From Bacteriovoracaceae bacterium (GTDB lineage: Bacteria; Bdellovibrionota; Bacteriovoracia; Bacteriovoracales; Bacteriovoracaceae): a stretch of 51,717 nucleotides of DNA. Under the pieces are notes generated by a model, which had not been told where the DNA came from, did no database searches, and worked only from the letters and a program-made list of their open reading frames with translations. The stretch's first letter is position 1, and each line of letters starts with the position of its first letter. The position numbers were made by a program, and so were the translations under genes. The DNA lies in contig CANFHC010000021.1 of NCBI GenBank assembly GCA_947446575.1, positions 1-51,717 of the forward strand. Reading direction: 5' to 3'. Shown here one piece after another: positions 16,112 to 24,769 of the stretch.

Positions 16112-17332
16112 ATGGAAATAAAAATAAACAACAAAGAACAATTAGAAAATTTTGTTTGTGAAAATTGGGACAAAGTAAATGCCTATATTTTAAACGCGCA
16201 AGCAGGATTGCCAATTCCTTTTTACTCAAGCGTCGATATCAGAGAGAGCAAAGAAAAATATGCTCCAGTCGATCACAATATGTATCCGGCGGGATTTAAC
16301 AATCTTTGTTCGGCGGATTTAAAAGATGCCAATCCAATTGTGCGTGAAACATTAGTTAAAATAAATGCCAACGCTAAAACAATCGGTATTATTCCAGAGT
16401 CTCATACAAAAAATTTAATGTATTTGGATCATCTCGTGACTATCAGTAAATTAATTATAGATGCTGGATATAAAGTTCTCATTTTAAGTTTTGATTCGGG
16501 ACTATTTCCAAACAATGAAGAATCAATTGATCTCACTTCACATTCTGGAAGTGCATTGAAATTTTTTCGTGGAAAAATTGAAACGGGTAAGCTTTATGCT
16601 CAAAATGAAAGAATTGACATCGCCATCAATAATAACGATCAATCAAATCCTTGGCCGATTGAATGGAAAGAAATTTCAACTCCCATTGCTCCGACACCTT
16701 TGATTGGATGGTTTAGAAGACAAAAAAATACACACTTTGCCTACTACAAAAAAGTAGCTGACGAATTTGCAGCTCATTTTGGAATTAATCCTGATCTTAT
16801 ACAAGCACAATTTCGTGCGGTGGAAGATGTGGACTTTGAGACCAAACATGGCTTAGAAAAATTAGGAAGCGCTGTTGATGATTTAATTTCTAACCTAAAA
16901 CCTGCTTCTAAGGTATTTGTGAAAGCTTCCCAAGGTACGTATGGGATGGGAATTAGTGTAGTTTCCTCCGGAGAAGAAATTATCAATATGAATCGCAAAA
17001 CTAGAAACAAAATGGATGTTGGGAAAAATAGCATTAAGTTTACTTCGCTCTTAGTTCAAGAAGGAGTAGAAACCATTATTAAGTGGGATGACATGCCAGC
17101 TGAAATCACTATCTATCTTATGGATGGAAAAAGTATTGGTGGATTCATGCGCGCCAATGGCGAAAAAGACAGTTTAGGAAATCTCAATAGCCGTGGAATG
17201 ATTTTTAGAAAATTATGCATGGGTGATATTAAAGAATCACCTAAAGATCATACAACGAAAGAAGCAATGTATTCACTAATCGCCCGTCTTGCAACCATTG
17301 CTTCAGCATATGAAATAAAAGAAGTTTTATAA
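16112..17332 (+). CDS. gshA: Glutamate-cysteine ligase, ATP-grasp ('ferrooxidans') type
   Basis: Joins L-glutamate and L-cysteine with ATP, the first step of glutathione synthesis. 406 residues, in the range of this uncommon GshA family (distinct from the E. coli and plant types). Recognised from SSVDIRESKEKYAPVDHNMYP with PAGFNNLC near the N-terminus, VFVKASQGTYGMGI (phosphate-binding loop of the ATP-grasp fold) near residue 270, and LVQEGVETI with AEITIYLMDGK later on. Start chosen for AGGAA six bases upstream. No gshB lies in the window. It is directly followed by the two transsulfuration genes that make its cysteine substrate, a strong functional link. Confidence 0.9.
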   Translation: MEIKINNKEQLENFVCENWDKVNAYILNAQAGLPIPFYSSVDIRESKEKYAPVDHNMYPAGFNNLCSADLKDANPIVRETLVKINANAKTIGIIPESHTKNLMYLDHLVTISKLIIDAGYKVLILSFDSGLFPNNEESIDLTSHSGSALKFFRGKIETGKLYAQNERIDIAINNNDQSNPWPIEWKEISTPIAPTPLIGWFRRQKNTHFAYYKKVADEFAAHFGINPDLIQAQFRAVEDVDFETKHGLEKLGSAVDDLISNLKPASKVFVKASQGTYGMGISVVSSGEEIINMNRKTRNKMDVGKNSIKFTSLLVQEGVETIIKWDDMPAEITIYLMDGKSIGGFMRANGEKDSLGNLNSRGMIFRKLCMGDIKESPKDHTTKEAMYSLIARLATIASAYEIKEVL

Positions 17333-17350
17333 TTTAGTAGGAGAAATATT

Positions 17351-18733
17351 ATGATGTACGGAGCTCGGAAAAATGTCTTAGAGGCCATTGGTAACACACC
17401 AATCGTTAAGCTAAATAAAGTAGCAAACGGGGTCTCTTCAGAAATTTATGTAAAATTAGAATACATGAATCCGGGTGGATCAAGTAAAGACCGCATCGGT
17501 GGTTTTATTATGGATCGAGCAGTGGCAGCTGGAAAATTAAAACCTGGTGGAACAATTATAGAAGGAACTTCTGGTAATACAGGAGTCGGTTTAGCAATGT
17601 GGGCAGCGGTTAACGGATACAAATGTATTTTCGTTATGGCCGACAAACAATCGATTGAAAAAGTGAATAACTTAAAATCATTTGGAGCTAAAGTTGTTGT
17701 GTGCCCTACTGATGTTGAGCCGGATGATCCACGTTCTTATTATTCTGTTTCAAAAAGATTGGCTGAAACAATTCCTAATTCGTACTATGTGAATCAATAT
17801 GACAACCTTTGGAACCGCGAAACTCATGTGGCGACAACAGGTCCAGAAATTTTTGAACAAACTCACGGTGATTTTGATGTCTATATGGCCGGTGTTGGTA
17901 CAGGTGGAACAATCACAGGTGTTTCGATGTACTTGAAATCCAAAATGCCAAAACTCACAACTGTCGGTGTAGACGTTGAAGGATCAATCGTTGCTCAATT
18001 TGCTCGCACAGGGGATTTAAGTGGAGCTCGCTCTTATGTTATCGAAGGAATCGGAGAAGATTTTATTCCTGAGAATTATGATTTTAAAGTGATTGATGAT
18101 TGGGTCGTTGTTGGTGACAAAGAATCATTCCTTATGACTCGCGCTCTTTTAAAACAAGAAGGAATTTACACTGGTGGATCTGGTGGTGCTGCTGTTGTTG
18201 GCGCCCTTAAATATGCCGAGACTTTAAAAGAACCAAAAAAGATTTTAGTCGTTCTACCTGATTCAGGAAATAGATATGCTTCAAAAATTTTCAATGATGA
18301 ATGGATGATGAGCAAAGGCTATATTGATTCTTCATTCAACGTTATCATTAAAGATCTTTTAGCTGATCTTCAGAAAAATAATACTCCACTTATTTCAATT
18401 ACTGATCATGCCAACATTGGTGATGCGGTAAAAGTAATGGAAGAAAAAAGTGTTTCTCAGCTTCCTGTTATCAGCGACGGAGTTATTAAAGGTGTATTGA
18501 GTGAAACTGGTTTATTAAAGCCACTTTACAACGGTGAGTTTGCGCTTAGTGATTCAGTCTCACTGGCTTACTCAAACAAATATAGAGTTGTAGATATTAA
18601 CGATCTACTTACTAATGTTGCTGACTCACTTCTAAAAAAAGACGTAGTTATCGTGACAGACAAAGGCCAACCAGTAAATCTTCTTACTAATATTGATATT
18701 TTAAACTACATCGCAAAAAGAGAAAATGTATGA
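17351..18733 (+). CDS. cbs: Cystathionine beta-synthase with C-terminal CBS domains
   Basis: PLP enzyme condensing serine with homocysteine to cystathionine. 460 residues: a fold-type II core (about 1-335) with the PLP lysine K46 in GGSSKDRIG, the substrate loop EGTSGNTGVGLA, and the phosphate-binding GVGTGGTITG; then a CBS pair (about 345-455; SVSQLPVISDGVIKGVLSE) like that which binds S-adenosylmethionine or nucleotides in other CBS enzymes. Length and the CBS pair favour this over cysteine synthase CysK. It lies 18 bp after gshA and overlaps the next gene by 4 bp. Confidence 0.93.
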   Translation: MMYGARKNVLEAIGNTPIVKLNKVANGVSSEIYVKLEYMNPGGSSKDRIGGFIMDRAVAAGKLKPGGTIIEGTSGNTGVGLAMWAAVNGYKCIFVMADKQSIEKVNNLKSFGAKVVVCPTDVEPDDPRSYYSVSKRLAETIPNSYYVNQYDNLWNRETHVATTGPEIFEQTHGDFDVYMAGVGTGGTITGVSMYLKSKMPKLTTVGVDVEGSIVAQFARTGDLSGARSYVIEGIGEDFIPENYDFKVIDDWVVVGDKESFLMTRALLKQEGIYTGGSGGAAVVGALKYAETLKEPKKILVVLPDSGNRYASKIFNDEWMMSKGYIDSSFNVIIKDLLADLQKNNTPLISITDHANIGDAVKVMEEKSVSQLPVISDGVIKGVLSETGLLKPLYNGEFALSDSVSLAYSNKYRVVDINDLLTNVADSLLKKDVVIVTDKGQPVNLLTNIDILNYIAKRENV

Positions 18734-19953
18734 GTAAAAAAGTAACTACAAAAACGAAAGTTAAAACAAAAGCAAAAGTAACAAAAACTTCAAAAGAAAA
18801 ACCTATGCAACATGATATTGCTACCAGAGTTATTCATGTTGGTGGACACCCAGATAAAGAAACGGGGGCTATCATGCCTCCTATTTATCAGACCTCAACA
18901 TACGTTCAAGACTCTCCTGGTGTTCATAAAGGTTACGAATACACGCGTTCACACAACCCAACGCGCACGAGATTAGAAGAATGCCTGGCTTCCCTTGAGC
19001 AAGCAAACCATTGCATAGTAACCGCTTCAGGACTTTCAGCAGAGATGCTCATCATGCATCTTCTGCCAGCTGGATCAAACATTATCTGTGGTGATGATGT
19101 TTACGGCGGAACATACAGATTGTTCACTACTGTTTTTAATAAAATTCATAATTTTAAATTTATCGATACAACAAATGTTAAAGCTGTAGAAAAGGCAGTT
19201 AAAGAATTTAAGCCAGCTCTTATTTGGCTTGAAACTCCAACTAATCCACTACTAAAAATTACTGATATCGTGGCAGTAGCAGCAATTGCAAAAAAAGCAA
19301 AAGCACTTACGGTAGTCGACAATACATTTATGAGTCCTTATTTTCAAAATCCTCTAGTTTTAGGCGCGGATTTAGTATTGCATTCAATGACAAAATACAT
19401 CAACGGTCATAGTGACTCTGTTGGTGGATGTATAATGTTGAATGATTCTGAAATGTACCAGTTGCTCTTCACGCTTCAAAACTCAATCGGCCCATGTCAT
19501 TCACCATTTGATTCATGGTTAGTTTTACGAGGGCTTAAAACACTTGCGATCAGAATGGAAGCACATCAAAAAAATGCGATGGTTATTGCGAAATATTTGG
19601 AAAAGCACCCCAAGGTTGAACGTGTCGTTTATCCAGGATTAGAGTCTCACCCTCAGCATGATATAGCTGAAAAGCAAATGTTAGGTTACGGCGGAATGAT
19701 CACTTTTTTCTTAAAGGGCGATATTAAAAAAGCTAACAAATTTTTAGAAACAGTTGAACTATTCGCTTTAGCTGAAAGTTTAGGTGGAGTTGAAAGTTTA
19801 ATTGAGAATCCAGCGATCATGACTCACGCTTCGATTCCTAAAAAAGTTCGTGAATCAATTGGACTAACAGACAACCTAATTCGTTTGTCTGTAGGAATTG
19901 AAAATGTAAACGATTTAATAGATGATTTAGATAACGCTTTTAATGCAATTTAA
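18730..19953 (+). CDS. Cystathionine gamma-lyase/gamma-synthase-type PLP enzyme
   Basis: Most likely splits cystathionine into cysteine, 2-oxobutyrate and ammonia, completing transsulfuration with the CBS next to it. Cys/Met-metabolism PLP family: YEYTRSHNPTR (phosphate-binding Tyr/Arg), PLP-stacking Tyr in GDDVYGGTYR, VVDNTFMSPYFQNPL with the PLP-binding Asp, and SMTKYINGHSD with the Schiff-base lysine K222. An unusual Lys/Thr-rich N-terminal extension (about 25 residues) precedes the family start; an internal ATG at residue 26 (MQHDIATR) may be the real start, but the ATGA overlap with cbs favours the longer form. gamma-Synthase activity cannot be excluded by sequence alone. A terminator follows. 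Confidence 0.9.
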   Translation: MSKKVTTKTKVKTKAKVTKTSKEKPMQHDIATRVIHVGGHPDKETGAIMPPIYQTSTYVQDSPGVHKGYEYTRSHNPTRTRLEECLASLEQANHCIVTASGLSAEMLIMHLLPAGSNIICGDDVYGGTYRLFTTVFNKIHNFKFIDTTNVKAVEKAVKEFKPALIWLETPTNPLLKITDIVAVAAIAKKAKALTVVDNTFMSPYFQNPLVLGADLVLHSMTKYINGHSDSVGGCIMLNDSEMYQLLFTLQNSIGPCHSPFDSWLVLRGLKTLAIRMEAHQKNAMVIAKYLEKHPKVERVVYPGLESHPQHDIAEKQMLGYGGMITFFLKGDIKKANKFLETVELFALAESLGGVESLIENPAIMTHASIPKKVRESIGLTDNLIRLSVGIENVNDLIDDLDNAFNAI

Positions 19954-19958
19954 AAAAC

Positions 19959-19981
19959 GCCCTCTTCGGAGGGCTTTTTTT
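19959..19981 (+). terminator. Rho-independent terminator of the arsA-gshA-cbs operon
   Basis: GCCCTC (19959-19964), UUCG tetraloop, GAGGGC (19969-19974) and a run of seven or more T from 19975. Flanking A's on the other side let it also stop the convergent minus-strand gene at 19992. Confidence 0.95.
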
Positions 19982-19991
19982 AAAATTTCTT

Positions 19992-21077
19992 TTATGAAAG
20001 TTGATATAAAACATTTTCTTCAATTTCTAGTACTGTCATCAAGGCATCATAAACAAGGAAATTGCCGAATTTATTTCTAGAGACTTCAAAGAAAAATTCA
20101 TTTACCAAATCTTTTGTCGTCATTGTTTGATTATCGTGGAAAAATTTTTTTGTAGTTACCTTAGATGACATTTCTAAATTCTTCATTGAGCCTTCAGAGA
20201 CAAAAACTACTCGCTCTTTAGGTTTTAAGTTTAATTTCATAGGTCCTTCAAAACTAATAAGTTCATTTTGATAAAAAACCTGTCCTTTTCCCTTTACTAT
20301 CAAACTCGCTTGTAACGTTTTCAAATTAAGATTAATCATACAGTATGTAAGAGATGCATTATTTTCCACCGCATGATGATTTATTACTTTTAGAAATTTT
20401 TCAGAAGAATTTTGAAAACCAGTCCCTGTTTTTTCTTTTAGATTTTCTATTTCTCCAAGAATCATAGAAGACAAAATATAAGAATCACTTCCGGCCTGAA
20501 CAAAAAGCACTTCTTGCTCACTTTGAATAATATCAAAAAACTCTCCGCCACTTTTTTCACCCGCCATAAACTTGCTTGTAAGACTCGCACCTTTTAATTG
20601 ATCAACACGTACTTTAACAAAACGATCGTGAAGATCTTTTATTTTAGTAAGTTCACTTTTAGTGAATTCATAAACTTTATCCAAGTCACTTGCGAGCTTA
20701 TTGAGTTCAAGAGCGTGTTGTGTAAAATTCATATTCAAGTAATTTTTTAAAATGGGCACATTGTATTCAACTTCTTGGGATAAATCGATAAAACCAAAAA
20801 TTTTTGTAAAATGATTTTTTAATTCAGACACCAATTTAAAATCTTTTCTAGTATTTAGAGCGATAATAATTTTCTCTTCTCTATCAGCTACTAATTTTTT
20901 TAATTCTGCAAGATATTCAGAATCTGCTATCAAAACTAAGGGTGCATGAGGATTAGTAATTGGTTTTTCCCAATCTATAAATTTCACTTCGGAATCAACT
21001 TCCTTGATCAATTTTTTCAAATAATTGTTCATCAGTACACTCGTGTTCTCTAAACGAACACATTCTATTTCACGCAT
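19992..21077 (-). CDS. SpoIIE/RsbU-like phosphatase domain with degenerate active site
   Basis: 361 residues, cytoplasmic. The first ~110 residues look like a receiver-type domain (PLVLIADSEY, then EEKIIIALNTR and KIFGFIDLS). A helical linker (LASDLDKVYEFTKSELTKIK) leads into a segment aligning with PP2C-type SpoIIE/RsbU phosphatases: KGASLTSKFMAGEKSGGEFFD corresponds to the region ending GGDFYD. The metal-binding Asp is Glu (E179), and the usual GDVSGKG is replaced by AGSDSYI, so the second metal ligand is lost. Catalysis is therefore doubtful; a pseudo-phosphatase binding role is possible. Divergent from the HD-GYP gene, a frequent neighbourhood for signalling proteins. Confidence 0.75.
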   Translation of the reverse strand: MREIECVRLENTSVLMNNYLKKLIKEVDSEVKFIDWEKPITNPHAPLVLIADSEYLAELKKLVADREEKIIIALNTRKDFKLVSELKNHFTKIFGFIDLSQEVEYNVPILKNYLNMNFTQHALELNKLASDLDKVYEFTKSELTKIKDLHDRFVKVRVDQLKGASLTSKFMAGEKSGGEFFDIIQSEQEVLFVQAGSDSYILSSMILGEIENLKEKTGTGFQNSSEKFLKVINHHAVENNASLTYCMINLNLKTLQASLIVKGKGQVFYQNELISFEGPMKLNLKPKERVVFVSEGSMKNLEMSSKVTTKKFFHDNQTMTTKDLVNEFFFEVSRNKFGNFLVYDALMTVLEIEENVLYQLS

Positions 21078-21301
21078 AAAACTCCTTATTAGCTCCTAAC
21101 ATTCTAAAAGAAGGTTGAGAAAATAGGTATTTAAAAATAAATTGCCGAATTTTTTGGGCAGGCGTTTAATACCTGAGAATTCTTATCGCCTTGATATTAT
21201 ATGAGATTCGCTTTCTTGCTAAAGTCATATTAAAAACCGACCGATACTAAAGCAAAGAGGTTGTGAATTTTTGTGAACAACCCCCAAGCGGTAGTAGAGG
21301 A

Positions 21302-22033
21302 ATGACCAAAAAGAACAACGTATACCAATTATCGGTAGTAAAAGAGAATCGTGATCGAAAAAAGATCGCTGCTGCATTGGATTTATCTCCTATCGAATTA
21401 GTTAAAAAAGAATACTTTGAATTAGTGGTTAAAACTCTTTTAAGTGCACTTAAATGCAAAGATGATTACACTTGGGGACACTCTCTTCGAGTTGCTTATT
21501 TTTGTGTTTCTGTAGGCCGGGAAATGGGTTTCTCGGAAGCTGAAATCTATGAATTAGAAGTATCTGCTTTATTTCATGATATTGGAAAAATCGGTGTACC
21601 AGATTCTGTTTTATTGAAACCTTCACGTTTAACTGACGAAGAATTTTTAGAAATGAAACTTCATCCAAGTAAATCATACGATATTTTAGCTGACTTCCCG
21701 ATCTTTAATAAAATGGCGATGAATGCAAAATTCCATCATGAACGTTATGATGGGCGCGGCTATCCAGATGGTTTAAAGGGCGAAGATATTCCTTTGTTTT
21801 CAAGAATTATTTTAATTTCAGATACGTTTGATGCCATGACTTCAACTCGTCCTTATCGAAAAGGTCTGCCATTTGAAGTAGCATTTGCTGAATTACGAGA
21901 ATTTGCCGGAACACAATTTGATCCGTACGTAGTCGAGAAATTTATTTCTTGCATGACTAAAGAGCAAAGTAAAAATGAAGACACTTTCAATCTACAAGTT
22001 ATTGAAGGCCATTTTAAAAAAGACGCAGCTTAA
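21302..22033 (+). CDS. HD-GYP domain protein (probable cyclic-di-GMP phosphodiesterase)
   Basis: Hydrolyses cyclic-di-GMP, lowering this second messenger. About 243 residues from ATG 21302; a GTG start at 21263 is also possible and neither has a well-spaced ribosome site (AGAGGA touches the ATG). The core is complete: GHSLRVAYF, the catalytic HDIGKIGVPD, the HHERYDGRGYPDGLKGEDIP signature, and SDTFDAMTSTRPYR. A short N-terminal part without a receiver or sensor domain suggests it is controlled by expression or by a partner. It converges with the 22037 gene only 3 bp away. In Bdellovibrio relatives several HD-GYP proteins tune predation and motility (knowledge of the group, not shown here). 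Confidence 0.9.
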   Translation: MTKKNNVYQLSVVKENRDRKKIAAALDLSPIELVKKEYFELVVKTLLSALKCKDDYTWGHSLRVAYFCVSVGREMGFSEAEIYELEVSALFHDIGKIGVPDSVLLKPSRLTDEEFLEMKLHPSKSYDILADFPIFNKMAMNAKFHHERYDGRGYPDGLKGEDIPLFSRIILISDTFDAMTSTRPYRKGLPFEVAFAELREFAGTQFDPYVVEKFISCMTKEQSKNEDTFNLQVIEGHFKKDAA

Positions 22034-22036
22034 ATT

Positions 22037-22990
22037 TTATTGGCAAAAGGGCGTGGGCTTATTTGTTGATACATTATACTTCTGCACAACTCCACAATCA
22101 TCATCAGAATTATAAACATTAGCGACAGCACACTCTGCTGGTTTTCCGTGTGACTTATTCCATTTCATATTTTTATTGCAAGTAACGTAAGCCGTTTTAT
22201 CTATGCATACCCAATATTTTTCTTTGCAATTATATACTAACCCTCTTCCTAATTGGTCGTATACAGGTGGAGGAGTATAGACATCATCTGCAACAATTTT
22301 ATCTTCCAAAGTCGCTTCTTTTTTCTTTGGAGTTTCTTCGCCTGCTTTATTATCTACGGTGTCAATTAGACTATCAATATTTTTGTCTATTAGATTTTCT
22401 GTCTCTTTGACTTGTCCGACTTGGGTTTTAGGCTCTTCAGTTGGTGCTTTTACTATTGGTGTATTATCAATAGGCGTTGGCGTTTTTTCTGGAACAACTT
22501 CTACCGGCTCTTCGATTTTTTTATCCGCAATATTTACATTTTCAACAGGCGCCTTTGTTTCTTCAACCGGCCTTACAACCTCAGCTTCCTTTTTTGCAGG
22601 AGCTTTTTCTTCAGCAGGTTTTGTATCAGTTGGCTTTGTTCCAGTAGTCTTTGTATCAACAACTCCTGGGATATTTTTTTTGCGAGATTTCTTGGCCTTT
22701 GCTGAACTATTGCCTATTTCAGTAGCAGGATCTGGCTTTATAACAAATTCAGTTAATGCCAAATAACCTAATCCAAGCACCACCACTACGCGAATGATCA
22801 TACTAGTTTGATTTTTCTTCTTATCTTCCGGGGGAGCATCCCCATCATTATCTGATGAGTCGTGACTCTCTCCATTATGTTCTTCAGAATGGTCAGAGTC
22901 TTCATCGTGAGTATTTTCTTCCACCCCCATCATTTTTTTTAGTGGGGCTGGAAGACTTTGTTTCAAGTTGGCGATAAGTTTATCAAGCAT
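22037..22990 (-). CDS. Single-pass membrane protein with TonB-like linker and Cys-rich C-terminus
   Basis: 317 residues. An acidic cytoplasmic N-terminus (residues 20-60, Asp/Glu/Ser/His-rich) precedes one transmembrane segment (about 64-81, MIIRVVVVLGLGYLALT), then a long periplasmic linker rich in Pro, Glu, Lys and Thr (about 95-240) as in TonB-like proteins. The last ~75 residues form a small domain with six Cys (NC, VC, TC, EC, DC, FC), probably disulfide-bonded. No TonB C-terminal motif was recognised. The start is 24 bp from the divergent 23015 gene; TATAAT on the minus strand (22999-23004) lies 8 bases before the ATG, so the message could be nearly leaderless. Function unknown; an envelope-spanning role is inferred from architecture. 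Confidence 0.8.
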   Translation of the reverse strand: MLDKLIANLKQSLPAPLKKMMGVEENTHDEDSDHSEEHNGESHDSSDNDGDAPPEDKKKNQTSMIIRVVVVLGLGYLALTEFVIKPDPATEIGNSSAKAKKSRKKNIPGVVDTKTTGTKPTDTKPAEEKAPAKKEAEVVRPVEETKAPVENVNIADKKIEEPVEVVPEKTPTPIDNTPIVKAPTEEPKTQVGQVKETENLIDKNIDSLIDTVDNKAGEETPKKKEATLEDKIVADDVYTPPPVYDQLGRGLVYNCKEKYWVCIDKTAYVTCNKNMKWNKSHGKPAECAVANVYNSDDDCGVVQKYNVSTNKPTPFCQ

Positions 22991-23014
22991 ATAGAATTAT
23001 TATAAAGGATTTTT

Positions 23015-23656
23015 ATGAAAGTAATAGATGATGGAGTAATCAAGTACGATCGGTCAAATTTTACCCAGTGCGGGCCGATTGAATTAGTCGAATATTCGGC
23101 ATTAGAAGCATGGAGAAAAAAGCTTTATGAAAAGAATCTCATTGGAGAATACGCTGAAGCAGGTATCGGATTTGGAAACATCTCAGAGCTTAAAGATTAT
23201 TCAAAGTATCATCAGGCCCAGGTCCCACAGTTTGTCATCACTGGCACTCAAACCGGAAAATATCCCGATTTAGATGGAAATTTTTATACTAGAGTACTCG
23301 ATTACGATATTGAGCTATTAAAAATTAAAATGCAGGGCCCCATCGAAGCCTCTAGTGAAGCATTAACTCATGCTGCAATTTATTCTTGTAACCCAATGAT
23401 TAAAGCAATTTTTCACATTCATTCAGCAGATATTTGGAGCGGCATGATCCGTGATCGATCAAATTTTACAGCTAAAAGTATTCCATATGGGACCGTCGAA
23501 ATGGCACGCGCCACACAGAGGTGTGTTGAGAAAAAAGAAGTTGGTGCCTTTTGCATGCATGGCCATGAAGATGGTGTTGTAGCCTATGGAAGAAATTTAG
23601 TTGAAGCCGGAGATCTTATTCTCAAGCTTCATCATAAATATGTTGTAAAAAAATAA
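23015..23656 (+). CDS. Class II aldolase/adducin-family protein
   Basis: 213 residues. The family's metal site is visible: HIHSADIW (H134, H136) and MHGHEDGV (H184), with a Glu at SSEALTH (E115) matching the catalytic acid position. Relatives include fuculose-phosphate aldolase, ribulose-5-phosphate 4-epimerase and methylthioribulose-phosphate dehydratase. The substrate cannot be told; no salvage or sugar genes are adjacent, and the N-terminal extension (ELVEYSALEAWRKKLYEKNLI) is family-normal. Good ribosome site AAAGGATTTTT-ATG. Divergent from the TonB-like gene. Confidence 0.85.
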   Translation: MKVIDDGVIKYDRSNFTQCGPIELVEYSALEAWRKKLYEKNLIGEYAEAGIGFGNISELKDYSKYHQAQVPQFVITGTQTGKYPDLDGNFYTRVLDYDIELLKIKMQGPIEASSEALTHAAIYSCNPMIKAIFHIHSADIWSGMIRDRSNFTAKSIPYGTVEMARATQRCVEKKEVGAFCMHGHEDGVVAYGRNLVEAGDLILKLHHKYVVKK

Positions 23657-23660
23657 TGAA

Positions 23661-24194
23661 CTAAATCTTTTTCCAAAAAGCCTCAATTGTAACTGGCACT
23701 AACGAATTGATATCTACTCCAAGCAGACTTGGTTTTTCAACCTTGTGATCATCTAATAAAAGATCAAACTTTCCTTCTGCGTGAAAACCATCTTTTTCTG
23801 TAGTTATTTTGAAAATAACATTCGAATAGGTTTTTTTGATTCCAACAAATTCAATTTCAACGTCTGCATGGAGTTCCGCATTTTTAATTTCATTCTTTGT
23901 TTTAATTCTAGCAACTACCAATGGAAACTTATCTGCCTTAGTAACCTTCAGCATATTTAAATCACGGTTACTGTCTTTTGATTCGAAACTTTTGATTGGC
24001 GCAGCTATAAGAAAATCACAAGCAGCTTTACACTCACCTTTTCCTTTAGCTTGAACCGAATCACCATCAGCTTTTTTAATTAAATAAGTTACTAGATAAT
24101 TAATTTTTGAAGATTTTAATTCATAGTTTCCGCTTAAAGTTTCAGCGTATGAATTGTTGATGAAACCAAGAACACATATTAAAAATAATTTCAT
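23661..24194 (-). CDS. YceI-like periplasmic lipid-binding protein
   Basis: About 177 residues from ATG 24194 (AAGGGG eight bases upstream; an upstream ATG at 24218 lies inside the preceding gene). Signal peptide MKLFLICVLGFINNSYA. The mature protein has YceI-family features: GNYELKSSKINYLVTYLIKKADG, FPLVVARI, and a C-terminal DLLLDDHKVEKPSLLGV segment typical of the lipocalin-like barrel that binds polyprenoid/quinone-like lipids. The pair CKAAC is unusual. It follows a b561-like membrane gene, the same arrangement as the yceJ-yceI pair of E. coli. Confidence 0.85.
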   Translation of the reverse strand: MKLFLICVLGFINNSYAETLSGNYELKSSKINYLVTYLIKKADGDSVQAKGKGECKAACDFLIAAPIKSFESKDSNRDLNMLKVTKADKFPLVVARIKTKNEIKNAELHADVEIEFVGIKKTYSNVIFKITTEKDGFHAEGKFDLLLDDHKVEKPSLLGVDINSLVPVTIEAFWKKI

Positions 24195-24207
24195 TAAAAA
24201 CCCCTTA

Positions 24208-24744
24208 TTAAAAATCAAAATACATTACTAAACCAGCACTCATGAAAGCGATATAAGCTGCAGATGCCAAAGCACCGTGAGCTTTTACAATTCCTGTCGA
24301 TTCTTTTCCTTTGCGATCGTTTTCTTTGTGAAGGTATCCAAGCACAGGTACAATGGCCATTAATGGAGCATGTATCCAAGCTAGAGCTCTATGAATTTCA
24401 GATGACCCACTATCTTTTATTCCTTCAGGCTTAGGTGCTGAAAGAGAATAATAAGCTGTCGTCCAATATAAAAGTCCAGTCGTAATTCCGGCAATTTTAT
24501 GAACATCATTTTTTTTGGCATTATCAGCAAGTAAAACAGTGGCCGTCATAGCTGCCATTGTTGCAAGACCTAATTTTTGATGTGTTTGAAGTTTTGATTG
24601 TCGCACTTCCATCATTTGAGTGATCTTAGGATCAACTTTTAATTGTTCTGGTTTAAAAGTTAAATCTTCAAGTGTTAGTTCAGCAAATGCTGATTGAGTA
24701 AACAATGAAAGAATAATAAAAAATAATATAGAAATTTTTTTCAT
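24208..24744 (-). CDS. Four-helix membrane protein, possibly b-type cytochrome (b561-like)
   Basis: 178 residues: signal peptide (FFIILSLFTQSAFA), a short periplasmic part, then four hydrophobic helices, with His residues near helix ends (H55, H82, H118, H125, H139, H156). Paired His on a four-helix bundle suggests heme b as in cytochrome b561 family proteins, though the exact family motif is not certain. Lies 25 bp after the DUF2231-like gene, and its 3' end is 13 bp before the YceI start, so these form one operon. Likely electron transfer in or at the inner membrane (inference). Confidence 0.7.
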   Translation of the reverse strand: MKKISILFFIILSLFTQSAFAELTLEDLTFKPEQLKVDPKITQMMEVRQSKLQTHQKLGLATMAAMTATVLLADNAKKNDVHKIAGITTGLLYWTTAYYSLSAPKPEGIKDSGSSEIHRALAWIHAPLMAIVPVLGYLHKENDRKGKESTGIVKAHGALASAAYIAFMSAGLVMYFDF

Positions 24745-24769
24745 ATAGTAACTCCGCTAGCTTAATAAA

